From: a virus
DNA: 33,517 nucleotides
Strand: one strand, 5' to 3'
Virus record (IMG/VR): IMGVR_UViG_3300037241_000049
Span: 1-33,517 of that record
A program made the translations under genes and the position numbers. Of this stretch, positions 5,772 to 14,287 are shown piece after piece; position 1 is the first letter of the stretch, and each line of letters begins with the position of its first letter. A model generated the notes under the pieces. The model was not told the origin of the DNA. It searched no databases and saw only the letters and a program-made list of their open reading frames with translations.

Positions 5772-8700
5772 ATGAAGAATCTTTTGGCGTTGCTCGCCAT
5801 TCTGTTGTGTGCCGCCAACGTCCAGGCACAGAACATCGAAGGCCAAATCATCGCGTCGCAGTATGGCACGTGGAAGGTTCCCGGGTATGCGCCGAATACC
5901 TATTCGTTTGCGCCAAATTCATGCCGGGTGGAGGGCGGCGCCAGCTTCTTCTTCGCCTTCGCCACCGGAACACCGGTCCAGATCGTGGACAGCAACCCAT
6001 CTGCAACCGAAACGGTGACACCCAGCGCGGTGGTCGACACCAACGTTACCTGCGCGATCAGCATCGCTCCTGTCAACGCGCACCAGCTTCCGTTCTATTT
6101 CACATCGGCGACCGGCGGGCTACAGGAAGCAATCAACCAAAACCTGACGACGCCACAAACCAACACCATCATCCTGGACAGCACGTTCTATCAGCTCGTG
6201 GGCGGTGCAACCAATGCCGCAGCGGTCATCGCCGCGGCGAAAGGCAGCGTTGCACTGGGACTGGTGGATGTAACCCAGGTGCCGACGATCTGGTACCGCT
6301 GGAATGGAGCACAGTATGTCGCCGTAAGCTCGGCGACCAGCGGCGGGACTACGCTCGTCAACGACATATTCTCGAATGGGCCCAGCAATGCGTGGCAGGA
6401 TCTCTTCGACTTCGTTGCCACTGGACCGGTGGTCTACAATCCCCAAGCTGCGGTCAACGCCGCCCAGACAAACAACGGCAGTGTAACCATCCAGCCCGGT
6501 GCCGGGCGCACGCCATTCACAAACACAGGCAACGTGCGCGTGGTCGATAACCGGAGCGATGTCCCGGCGACGGCCCGCAGCGCCACGGAGTTTGGGGCTA
6601 CATGCGACCTAAGAAGCGTCTACGGCACCTTAACGTCCGGCTCAGCCGTGGTGACTATCCTGGCTGGCTACAGTGCGCTGTTCAGTTCTGCCGACATAGG
6701 CCGCACGCTGGCCGCCGTTGGAGTGGTCTCGGGCACGCCGACCGCCTTTGAGACGACAATCCAGTCGATTACCGACAGCCAGCACGCTATCGTGACCACG
6801 CCGGCTCCGTTCACGCAAAGCACAGCGCACCAGATGGACCTGGGCCACGACGATACCGCAGCGATCGCCCAAGGGATGACGGAAGAGGCGGGAAATAATG
6901 GCGAGTTGGTCTTTCCTCAGGGCAATTGCCTGACCCATACGCAGACGCTGCTGGGACAGTCGATCCAGGGCCTCGGTTCCTCTTCTTTCGTCACCAACTT
7001 TCCCGGTGAAGATGTCTTCGCCGCTCCAGACCCAAGCCTCACGCAAGGCGTTAGTCAGGGCGGAGCCCACCTCCACGACTTCACGATCAATCTCGATGAC
7101 CGCATCGACGCCACGCAGGCCTGGCAGATCATCAACGACTCGGGCACAACATCGAAAGCGGCGATGTACCGGCCGATTGCGACCAACAGCGGCATCGCCA
7201 ACAATCCCGTCGCACCCGGCTGGTTTGTGGGTGGATTTAACGGCGCGGCCGCGATCACTGCGGCATCGGCCGTCATGTGCGTGCCGGCAACAGAGAGCGC
7301 GCCATCGGTAGGCCAGGAGGTCGTGTTTCCGTACCTTGCGAACGTCTTTACGGCCACCGTCTCATCGACAGCCGGAAGCTGCTCTGGCGGAGCAAGCCCG
7401 CGGACGCTCTCCTCGGCGCTGCCCTCGGGATCGACGAACAGCCAGGCGGAGTGGTTCGCCGGCAGCAGCCCCCAGACCATCAACGCCAATATCAGCGGAT
7501 CCGGCTGCCCAGCCTCGATCAGCCTGACCAATTCCATTTTGCCGGTTCCTTACTACGAGTCGAATGTTGCTCCCTTCGGGCTGATCCAGATCGACGGGGA
7601 GCAGTTCACGTACTTTGGCAAGACCAATGCCACCGGCAGCCTCTCGAGCAACTTGCTGACCATCACCGGCTGCGCGCAGAACGGCACCACACGCGCCGCG
7701 CACACTTCGGGCGCCACCGTAGTCCCCTTGAACCCCTTCAAGCCGGCGTATCCCTGGCCGGTGACGCCGACACTCAACGCGGGCGATACCACCCCTTCCG
7801 GGACGGCCGGCTACTACCCGGCGTGGAACGTGGGCAATACGGCCTTCGCCTTCCCCGTCGCCACCGGGATCAACGCGGGCACCGGGGCCACCGGATCGTG
7901 GACCACTGGCGCGGTGATCGAATCCATGACGATTCAGTCCTGGCCGATCGACATCAACCCGCCGCTGACCGGAGGCAATGCGGTGAACCATACCGCCGGG
8001 TTTTACTTTGTGCAATATCCGTACGCGGCAAGATTCCAACATCTCAACTTGAGCCAGTTGTTCTATGGCGTCACCGAGGGCGTGCCGTCGATCGAGAACG
8101 GCAACTGGTCGACGGCGCAGCCCACGGCAGACGGCGGGAGCTGGGAGAACGTGGCCATCCGGGCAGCAAATCCCTGGAACTTCGTGGCCGGGAACCAGAA
8201 CACGTTCAAAGACTTCAACGTGTACTCGAGCGAAGGATCGGCTTCAGGCACGGCGCTGGGCGCCAATACCTGCTACTACTTCACCGCGCCGCGCAACGAT
8301 CAGACGGGCACCCAGACTGAGCAGGCCTCGCTGGTCGACGCGACCAATCTCTACTGCGAGCCAGAGACGGGCGCGCACGCCGGCTCGATGCCCAATTGGG
8401 AGTGGGATATCGACTTGTCCGTGGTCCACGACATGCACATGGGCGGCGGAGGCGAAGTCTACGTCGGCGGAGCTGGACAGCACTGGATTGGCGGGAACTT
8501 CAACAACAGCGCCAACCTGCCGCTCATCAACTGGGGCCAGGGGAATACCTCCGACCTCTCTTCGACGCTGGGCACCGAACCCAAGAGCAATCGCTACGGC
8601 TCGAGCTCGCTGATCAACTGGAACTACAACAGCAAATTCTCGGGCACCACGGTGCAAGCCTTCGGCAACCCCGGCGGGCCTTATGGCCAGCTCCAGGTGG

Positions 8701-10499
8701 GCAACAGCCGGGAGCCCATCCCGGCGCAGACCAATGAGACCTTCAACACCGGCAACCTGACGGTGCCGTATGTCAGCTCGGGCGGCGGCTTCATCACCCC
8801 AGAGGAGTTCGACGCCAGCACCAGCTTTGACTCCCAGCCGATGAGCGCGGGCTGGACCTTCGACGACACCTCGCCGATCACCCACAGCTATACCGCCTGC
8901 AATGTGGGGACCAACCTGGGCACGACGTATTGCAACAGCTACCGCTTCAATAACAGCTCTATCCCCATCGGCCCGGGCCAGCGCCTGGTGCCCGGCAAGT
9001 ACACGCTTTACATGTCAATCAAGGACGTGACCGCGGCCACCAACACCGAGCGCTTCGTGGTTTATTCCAATTGCGGCGGGGTGACCGAGACGTATTCCGT
9101 GCCCGTGACGAATGCGTGGCCGACGACGCTCGCCGGCGTCTTCAGCACCGCCATCGACTTCACCGCGGCAACTGGATCGGGCTGCTACCTGGGGGTGCAA
9201 TTCAATGGCGCAACCACGGCGGATACAGTCGAGGTCGGATACCTCGATTTCGCACCCGTGGCCGAGAGCTTGAACGCGCAGACCATCAACGCGACCACGA
9301 TCAATCTGCCCAGCGGGACGACCGGCGGCACGGCGACCGGATGCCAGCAGTCGCCGGTAACCGGGATCAATAACGGCTTCACCTGCCCCACCAAGGGCTT
9401 TGGCACGGGGCTCAACGCCAACCAGGGCGCCAGCGATACCACCGCCACCCTGGTCACGACCAGTGGGCTTTCCACCCAGGGCTGCTTCTTCGTCGATGCC
9501 GAGTATGAGTGCTACACAGGCATCTCGGGCAACGTACTCACCGGGATTACGCGCGGAGAATACACCACCACCGCGACCACGCACAGTTCGGGCGCCGCAG
9601 TGGTCTCCGTCGATCTGGTGCTGGGAAGCATCCAGCAGGCGCCGGTTAACGTCATCGCCGCCGGGGCATCGACCCCCACCGTCTTTAGCGTCAATAACGG
9701 CTTCCCTTCGACCCACGACGGCACGTCGGTCATGGATGTAAACGGCGGGTCGAATGAGCTGTGGTTCGACAGCGGCGGCCACATCACACAAGTCAACACG
9801 TCGGGCACCAACGTCTTCTGGGCACCGGTCGCGATCGGCAGCAATGACAACCTGCCCATCACCAACACGCAGCTGGTGGTGCAGGACAATGGCCCCAACG
9901 AGGTTACCTCTCCGCTCGGCCTCGGTGCGGGCCATGCGGGCACGCTGAACGTGGTGCAGACGCCGACCATCGGCGCGCCCTCAGTCGTCAACTTCGCCAC
10001 CGGTGCGGGCTCGAACACCTACAGTTACGTGTGCGCCGGGACCGACTATGACGGCAACCTGATTAACGGGACCACTACCACCATCACTGGCGTTCCCACT
10101 GTCTTCGGCGGACCGAATCCCTTTATCGGCGTGAGTTGTCCCTGGTCGGCTGGAGTCTACAGCTTCCAGGTCTACCGCACCGCGGGCGGCCCAAACCAAG
10201 GGCTGATGAACTCTACTGTTGGGAACCCAGGCGGGTTCACCGACTTCAACGGCAACAGTTCAGGCGGCAGCCCGCCGGGCGCGAACGGATCGAACCCCAA
10301 GATCACGGTGCAAGGCACAGGCGTGCCCACGATTCAGTTGGGCACCACCAATATCGGCACGGGGACGGGCGCGCCGGGCACAACTTGCGGCACGACGCCG
10401 ATCGGCAACGGCTCGCTCTGGTTGCGGACGGATGGGACGGCGAGCACCTCGCTTTACGTCTGCGCAGCGGGGGCATGGACGGCGGTGACGGTCCCATGA
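5772..10499 (+). CDS. Giant tail-spike-like protein with signal peptide and shared N-terminal domain
   Basis: At 1575 residues this is the largest protein here. Residues 1-19 are a signal peptide with cleavage site VQA. Residues 20-186 are the domain shared with the spikes at 14288 and 19268 (starting QNIEGQI, with a Cys pair, TGGLQEAI, NTIILDS and GLVDVT). From about 270 begins a beta-helix-like body: EFGATCDL, a DIGRTL segment, DDTAAIAQGM and GELVFPQGNCLTHTQTLLGQ, as in pectate-lyase-fold tail spikes. Two 'IDGEQFTYFG...HTSGATVV' type modules lie at about 606-652 and 1241-1281. A beta-sandwich (about 1405-1500) and a short cap (NGSLWLRTDGTASTSLYVC) end the protein. The likely role is host surface polysaccharide recognition or depolymerisation; the catalytic residues cannot be picked out by eye. 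Its TGA overlaps the next ATG. Confidence 0.8.
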   Translation: MKNLLALLAILLCAANVQAQNIEGQIIASQYGTWKVPGYAPNTYSFAPNSCRVEGGASFFFAFATGTPVQIVDSNPSATETVTPSAVVDTNVTCAISIAPVNAHQLPFYFTSATGGLQEAINQNLTTPQTNTIILDSTFYQLVGGATNAAAVIAAAKGSVALGLVDVTQVPTIWYRWNGAQYVAVSSATSGGTTLVNDIFSNGPSNAWQDLFDFVATGPVVYNPQAAVNAAQTNNGSVTIQPGAGRTPFTNTGNVRVVDNRSDVPATARSATEFGATCDLRSVYGTLTSGSAVVTILAGYSALFSSADIGRTLAAVGVVSGTPTAFETTIQSITDSQHAIVTTPAPFTQSTAHQMDLGHDDTAAIAQGMTEEAGNNGELVFPQGNCLTHTQTLLGQSIQGLGSSSFVTNFPGEDVFAAPDPSLTQGVSQGGAHLHDFTINLDDRIDATQAWQIINDSGTTSKAAMYRPIATNSGIANNPVAPGWFVGGFNGAAAITAASAVMCVPATESAPSVGQEVVFPYLANVFTATVSSTAGSCSGGASPRTLSSALPSGSTNSQAEWFAGSSPQTINANISGSGCPASISLTNSILPVPYYESNVAPFGLIQIDGEQFTYFGKTNATGSLSSNLLTITGCAQNGTTRAAHTSGATVVPLNPFKPAYPWPVTPTLNAGDTTPSGTAGYYPAWNVGNTAFAFPVATGINAGTGATGSWTTGAVIESMTIQSWPIDINPPLTGGNAVNHTAGFYFVQYPYAARFQHLNLSQLFYGVTEGVPSIENGNWSTAQPTADGGSWENVAIRAANPWNFVAGNQNTFKDFNVYSSEGSASGTALGANTCYYFTAPRNDQTGTQTEQASLVDATNLYCEPETGAHAGSMPNWEWDIDLSVVHDMHMGGGGEVYVGGAGQHWIGGNFNNSANLPLINWGQGNTSDLSSTLGTEPKSNRYGSSSLINWNYNSKFSGTTVQAFGNPGGPYGQLQVGNSREPIPAQTNETFNTGNLTVPYVSSGGGFITPEEFDASTSFDSQPMSAGWTFDDTSPITHSYTACNVGTNLGTTYCNSYRFNNSSIPIGPGQRLVPGKYTLYMSIKDVTAATNTERFVVYSNCGGVTETYSVPVTNAWPTTLAGVFSTAIDFTAATGSGCYLGVQFNGATTADTVEVGYLDFAPVAESLNAQTINATTINLPSGTTGGTATGCQQSPVTGINNGFTCPTKGFGTGLNANQGASDTTATLVTTSGLSTQGCFFVDAEYECYTGISGNVLTGITRGEYTTTATTHSSGAAVVSVDLVLGSIQQAPVNVIAAGASTPTVFSVNNGFPSTHDGTSVMDVNGGSNELWFDSGGHITQVNTSGTNVFWAPVAIGSNDNLPITNTQLVVQDNGPNEVTSPLGLGAGHAGTLNVVQTPTIGAPSVVNFATGAGSNTYSYVCAGTDYDGNLINGTTTTITGVPTVFGGPNPFIGVSCPWSAGVYSFQVYRTAGGPNQGLMNSTVGNPGGFTDFNGNSSGGSPPGANGSNPKITVQGTGVPTIQLGTTNIGTGTGAPGTTCGTTPIGNGSLWLRTDGTASTSLYVCAAGAWTAVTVP

Positions 10500-10504
10500 G
10501 AAAG
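10485..10504 (+). repeat. Gene-junction repeat, copy 1
   Basis: The 20 bases spanning the ATGA stop/start overlap at the end of the giant spike gene match 16 of 20 positions at the next junction (11102-11121). Both read GACG(G/A)TCCCATGAG. The shared junction may record duplication of a signal-peptide-plus-domain unit. Confidence 0.45.
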
Positions 10505-11116
10505 CTCAAAGCCGCGATTCTCGCAGGAGTGCTCCTCATATTCGCGCTGCCGGCATACGCCGTCACCCTGACGAGCGCCTACGTGAGCAACCCGGGGCCG
10601 GTGAATGCCATGAACACCGGCGGCGCACTCCAGGTCTATGCCTATTGCAAATACTCGGATGGCTCGACCACCAACTGCTCAACCACGGATATCCATGGCA
10701 ATGCGGTCACGGCGTGGACAAGCTCGAACACCACAGTGGCCACGGTCAGCAGTTCCGGTTTGGTCAGCGGGGTCAGCATCGGAACCGCCACCATCAATGC
10801 GACGATTACCGGAGGAGTAGCAGGTACCCCGCCGTTCGTGGTCACGGTTAGCGGGCCGAACACCCTGGGGCTCAGTTCACTTACCTTGGCGACCACCGGG
10901 GGTGTCACCTCGATATCCGCCGGGACGACCAACCAGCTCATCGCGACCTGCACGTACTCGGATGGTTCGACCACCAATTGCACCACGACCGATATTCATG
11001 GAAGCGCGGCGAGTTCCTTTACCAGCTCGGCGCCGACGGTCGCTACGGTGAGCTCGAGCGGCCTGGTCACCGGCGTGGGCGCAGGGTCGACGACATTCAG
11101 GGCGACGATCCCATGA
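10496..11116 (+). CDS. Secreted stand-alone Big-2-like (Ig-fold) two-repeat protein
   Basis: A 206-residue protein beginning at ATG 10496 in an ATGA overlap. Residues 1-22 are a signal peptide (cleavage AYA). Two tandem bacterial Ig-like (Big-2) repeats follow, each with a C-x9-C pair in YSDGSTTNC, a (D)IHG(N/S)A turn, TVATVSSSGLV and a G(V/A)...AT end. Repeat 1 covers about 23-120 and repeat 2 about 124-206. Both align with the C-terminal part of the next protein. Such domains mediate adhesion or act as spacers in surface proteins and phage tails. The second repeat stops early (FRATIP) compared with the homologous copy. It looks like a duplicated, free-standing copy of its neighbour's adhesion module. 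Confidence 0.75.
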   Translation: MRKLKAAILAGVLLIFALPAYAVTLTSAYVSNPGPVNAMNTGGALQVYAYCKYSDGSTTNCSTTDIHGNAVTAWTSSNTTVATVSSSGLVSGVSIGTATINATITGGVAGTPPFVVTVSGPNTLGLSSLTLATTGGVTSISAGTTNQLIATCTYSDGSTTNCTTTDIHGSAASSFTSSAPTVATVSSSGLVTGVGAGSTTFRATIP

Positions 11117-11121
11117 GGAAT
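11102..11121 (+). repeat. Gene-junction repeat, copy 2
   Basis: This is the second copy of the 20-base junction sequence (16/20 matches to 10485-10504). It spans the TGA of the Big-2-like gene and the ATG of the next secreted gene. Confidence 0.45.
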
Positions 11122-13266
11122 GTGAACAGGATCATTCTTCTGTCGCTCTTTTGGTTCACGGCAGTGACTTACGGACAGGTAACTGCCACTCCTGTCTTCA
11201 CGCTGCCGACCGGCACATACACCATGCCAACGAGCACGACGATCACGGATTCGACGACGGGAGCATCCATTCTCTGGTGCTTTACGGGGAGCGGCACATG
11301 CACCCCGGCCACAGCTTATTCAGGCTCCATTTATGTTGACCCGGCAGCGGTGGATATCTTGTGCGCGAACGCGACTGCTTCTGGCTTTTCGCAGAGTCCG
11401 ACCATCTGCGCTACTTACACGGCGGCCAGCTCGAACGTGGCTGCCCCTCCGACGTTCTCGCCCGCCGCAGGCTCCTACTCGGGAACGAGGTCAGTCACGC
11501 TATCCACGACTACGGCGGGAGCGAACATCTATTACACGACGGACGGCTCGACGCCGGATTACACTTCCACGCTCTACGCGGGGCCAATTCTGGTCTCTTC
11601 GAGCGCCACGCTCAAGGCGATCGCGGGCTTTGTCTACAGCTCCACGGCGGGGACGGGATCCTCTCTCTACGAGACCAGCACCATCGCGCAGAGCACCGGG
11701 ACCGGCCCGGCAAGCAATTGGAAAAAGCCCGACTGCCAGAGTCCGGGCACATCGTTTTGTACCTCCGACAACCCTGGAGGCTCGGGTGTTCCGGCCTCGG
11801 CGAATAATCCGCAAGGGAGTCCCACCGGACTGGTTGGGTGTCCCGCCGGCCATCCGGGCGCGGCCGCGAACTGCATGACCTTCTCGCAGACGCCGGCGAC
11901 GACGTCGCAGACCAATGTGCTGTGGCCGCGCTCGGGCGGATTTTCCAGCAGCGCCGCCGTGCCCACCTATGTGTTGGCCGATTTCTGGGTACTTTACCCT
12001 ACCAGCAACGGAGCGAATTTTACCTGCGAGAACGACTCGCAGATTTTTGATCCCAGCGAGAATATCAACTGGCAGTGGGGCAACCAGGTTACGGGTTGCG
12101 TGACCAACTCGCCCGTTTGGGATGTGGGAGGAACCTCCAACACGTCCTGGATCGCCGCGGGGATAACGCCTCTGCTCAACGGCAACACCTGGCATCACAT
12201 CCGAAAGCTCGACTGGAGAAACCCGGCGGAGGGCAAAATTTGCAGCTCGGGAGGAACCTCGTACTACTGCGAGCACTACGGGCATTGGATCATTGACGGC
12301 GTTTCCTTCAACATGCAGGCCTCCGGCATGTGCGCGGGGCGGCCTTCCGGAAGTGGGCAGACAGCCTCGCCGCCGACCACCGGATGCACCATCACCACGG
12401 ACACGCTCGAGGCCGGCTTTGGGGCCAACGCAACCGACCAACACCAAGAGGATACCCACGGGGCCACGTCCCAGGTAAGCGGCACTTTCGACGCCGGAAC
12501 CTTCACCGCGTTCTACGACCCTTCCGCCGTGGCAACCGCGGCATACACGATCAGTAACCTTACGGCCAGCGTGCCCCTCACGGTGACGACAGCTACTCCC
12601 ACGCTGGTGAGCGCCTACCTCACTACGCCCGGCAGCGTAAACACCATGACGGTCGGCGGAACGCTGCAATTCTCGGCCTTCTGCCACTACTCGAGCGGCC
12701 CCGATCTGAATTGCACGGTGGCCGACATTTACGGGGACGCGGTGACCGTGTGGTCGAGCTCGAACACAGCCTTGGCGACCGTCGGCGCGGTGGGCTCGGC
12801 AAACCCCGGCCTGGTGAGAGCGGTGGCGGGCGGAGCGCCCACCATCCAGGCGACCATCGGCAGTACCGTCACGCCGGCCTTTGGGCTGACCCTCTCGGGT
12901 CCCGCTGTAACTCTCACGGGGTTGCATCTCGCCACCACCGGCGGAGTTACAGGCCTGTTTGTGGGCAGCACAAACCAGCTCGTCGCCACCTGCATTTATT
13001 CCGACAGCTCGACGACCAATTGCACCTCGACAGATAGTCATGGCAACGTGGCTTCTTCCTATGCCAGCTCAGTGACCGGCTACGCGACGGTGAACGCGAC
13101 CACCGGACTGGTTACGGGCGTTGCCGCCGGCACCACCAACCTGACGGCCCACGCCGGCAGCTTTACCAGCCCTAACCTCGGCCTCACGGTCGTGGGCGTG
13201 CCTTCTGGGGTCTACTCGATCACGATTATCGGTCCAGTGCAATTCTCGGGGACGGTGACGTTCTAA
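11113..13266 (+). CDS. Secreted multidomain adhesin/fibre: chitobiase-like repeats, lectin-like domain, Big-2 repeats
   Basis: A 717-residue protein from ATG 11113 (ATGA overlap; the open frame extends upstream but into the previous gene). The signal peptide is about 1-21. Two CHB_HEX_C-type repeats follow at about 24-102 and 110-190; the second has PTFSPAAGSYSGTRSVTLST and IYYTTDGSTPDY. Residues 200-470 are Trp- and Cys-rich with WHHIRKLDWRNPAEG and YCEHYGHWIIDGVSF, resembling concanavalin-like lectin domains of secreted acidobacterial proteins. Two Big-2-like repeats (about 495-700) are paralogous to the preceding gene. This composition is that of a carbohydrate-binding surface protein and could be a receptor-binding virion component or an exported adhesin. 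No catalytic site is seen. It ends in a TAATG overlap with the next gene. Confidence 0.75.
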   Translation: MRNVNRIILLSLFWFTAVTYGQVTATPVFTLPTGTYTMPTSTTITDSTTGASILWCFTGSGTCTPATAYSGSIYVDPAAVDILCANATASGFSQSPTICATYTAASSNVAAPPTFSPAAGSYSGTRSVTLSTTTAGANIYYTTDGSTPDYTSTLYAGPILVSSSATLKAIAGFVYSSTAGTGSSLYETSTIAQSTGTGPASNWKKPDCQSPGTSFCTSDNPGGSGVPASANNPQGSPTGLVGCPAGHPGAAANCMTFSQTPATTSQTNVLWPRSGGFSSSAAVPTYVLADFWVLYPTSNGANFTCENDSQIFDPSENINWQWGNQVTGCVTNSPVWDVGGTSNTSWIAAGITPLLNGNTWHHIRKLDWRNPAEGKICSSGGTSYYCEHYGHWIIDGVSFNMQASGMCAGRPSGSGQTASPPTTGCTITTDTLEAGFGANATDQHQEDTHGATSQVSGTFDAGTFTAFYDPSAVATAAYTISNLTASVPLTVTTATPTLVSAYLTTPGSVNTMTVGGTLQFSAFCHYSSGPDLNCTVADIYGDAVTVWSSSNTALATVGAVGSANPGLVRAVAGGAPTIQATIGSTVTPAFGLTLSGPAVTLTGLHLATTGGVTGLFVGSTNQLVATCIYSDSSTTNCTSTDSHGNVASSYASSVTGYATVNATTGLVTGVAAGTTNLTAHAGSFTSPNLGLTVVGVPSGVYSITIIGPVQFSGTVTF

Positions 13267-13637
13267 TGGCGACTGCAAAAGACAAGCTGGCGACAACGCG
13301 GACGATCGATGCTCAAATCCTTGAGCAATTGGCGGAGGTGAAGGGCAAGGTGGACGAGAGCCTGGAACAGGGTCGCGAAAACGGCAACGAACTGAAGATG
13401 CTTCGCCGGGAGCTCGGGCTGGATGGGCAACATGGACGCTTACCCATCGTGGAGGCGACGCTGATCCGCCATGAGGTGCGCATGGACAAGAGCGAGGCGC
13501 GCATCGACAAGCTGGAAATCGGCAATAGCGAGGCCAATGGCAAGGCAAAGCTTGTCGCGACCTCACTGGCGCTACTGGGGGGCGGAGCAGGCGGCGCAAT
13601 GATTGCCGTTCTGGCCCATCTGCTTGGAGTGCATTAG
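13266..13637 (+). CDS. Coiled-coil protein with C-terminal membrane segment, XhlA-like lysis candidate
   Basis: A 123-residue protein. Residues 15-85 are a long charged coiled coil (EQLAEVKGKVDESLEQGREN and onward, with heptad-like Ile/Leu/Met). Residues 95-120 are a single hydrophobic helix (LVATSLALLGGGAGGAMIAV). This is the architecture of XhlA-type proteins that assist phage lysis at the cytoplasmic membrane, and the endolysin gene follows with no gap. The start overlaps the previous stop (TAATG). A generic membrane-anchored coiled-coil protein cannot be excluded. Confidence 0.6.
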   Translation: MATAKDKLATTRTIDAQILEQLAEVKGKVDESLEQGRENGNELKMLRRELGLDGQHGRLPIVEATLIRHEVRMDKSEARIDKLEIGNSEANGKAKLVATSLALLGGGAGGAMIAVLAHLLGVH

Positions 13638-14141
13638 ATGGCAAACGTGAATGCGGCAATCGATTACGTGCTGAGCTGGGAAGACGCGACGCTCTCGGGC
13701 GTAATTACGACGGCACCGGACGGCAAGCGGACCAGGTTCGGAATCGACGAGCACTGGCATCCGGAGCTGACCAACTGCCTCTATTTCAGCTCGATGGGCC
13801 AAGCGGCGGCGCTGCAGATTGCCAGGGGGATTTACGATATCAGCTATTGCCAGCCGCTATGTATCGTCGAGATCGCAAATCAGGAAATCGCCAACAAGCT
13901 GCTGTCACTGGGGGTGAATGTCGGAGTGGTGAACGCAGCGAAGATGTTGCAGGACGCAGTGACCGTAGTGGGTGATGGCCGGATCGGGCCGCTGACCCTG
14001 CACGCGCTTGATCTGGCGGATCCGCAGAAAGTGCTGGAGGATCTACGGGGAGAAGCGGAGAACTATTACGACGCATTGACGGCAAAGAATCCAAACCTGG
14101 CCGTGTATCGGGCGGGCTGGCTACGGAGAGCAGCGGCGTGA
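13638..14141 (+). CDS. GH108-type endolysin with peptidoglycan-binding C-terminus
   Basis: A 167-residue soluble protein. Residues 6-40 align with the catalytic start of glycoside hydrolase family 108 (ZliS-like) phage lysozymes. The usual E-G-G is replaced by W-E-D with E15 as the likely catalytic acid, followed by PDGKRTRFGIDEHWHPEL. Residues 45-95 carry the helices of the fold (AALQIARGIYDISYCQPLCI). The C-terminal half matches the PG_binding_3 pattern: GDGRIGPLTL near 112-121, LEDLRGEAENYY and YRAGWLRR. It cleaves peptidoglycan at lysis. There is no signal peptide, so release needs a holin. Candidates are the gene just upstream and the two-TM protein at 17577. Confidence 0.85.
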   Translation: MANVNAAIDYVLSWEDATLSGVITTAPDGKRTRFGIDEHWHPELTNCLYFSSMGQAAALQIARGIYDISYCQPLCIVEIANQEIANKLLSLGVNVGVVNAAKMLQDAVTVVGDGRIGPLTLHALDLADPQKVLEDLRGEAENYYDALTAKNPNLAVYRAGWLRRAAA

Positions 14142-14194
14142 GCGCCAGCAACGACTGGTCTGCGTCACGCAGATTAGCGGTTAAGCTACATAGG

Positions 14195-14243
14195 TCCCAC
14201 CCACATCTCCCGGGAAAGAACGCGGGTAGATATGAAGCACCCG
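14195..14243 (+). repeat. Intergenic hairpin repeat, copy 1 (degenerate)
   Basis: This member of the family starts CCCACCC, has arms ATCTCCCG / CGGGTAGAT (one bulge), a loop region containing AAAGAAC and ends in GCACCCGG. The loop is identical to copy 5. Its position between the endolysin stop and the spike start argues that the next gene begins at ATG 14288 and not at GTG 14138. Confidence 0.6.
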
Positions 14244-14287
14244 GCTCTACTTTTCCATGTCAGGATTTCTGGAGCATCGGTGTACAC

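Noticed and set aside
7277-8320. Forward open frame (347 codons) in another phase inside the giant spike
   Set aside because: It is very Arg/His-rich with no plausible fold and lies wholly inside the supported frame.
9015-9935. Reverse-strand open frame (306 codons) opposite the giant spike
   Set aside because: Arg/Gly/Val-rich shadow protein with no motifs; the sense strand encodes recognisable spike modules across the same bases.
11500-13041. Long reverse-strand open frame (513 codons) opposite the multidomain adhesin gene
   Set aside because: It is a mirror effect of GC-rich third positions on the sense gene: Arg/Gly-rich composition, no ribosome binding site and no recognisable domain, while the sense frame has a signal peptide and clear repeats.
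14138-14287. Upstream GTG start for the second spike, overlapping the endolysin stop
   Set aside because: The extra 50 residues are encoded through a hairpin repeat, have no family counterpart and would bury the signal peptide that both paralogues have at their N-terminus.
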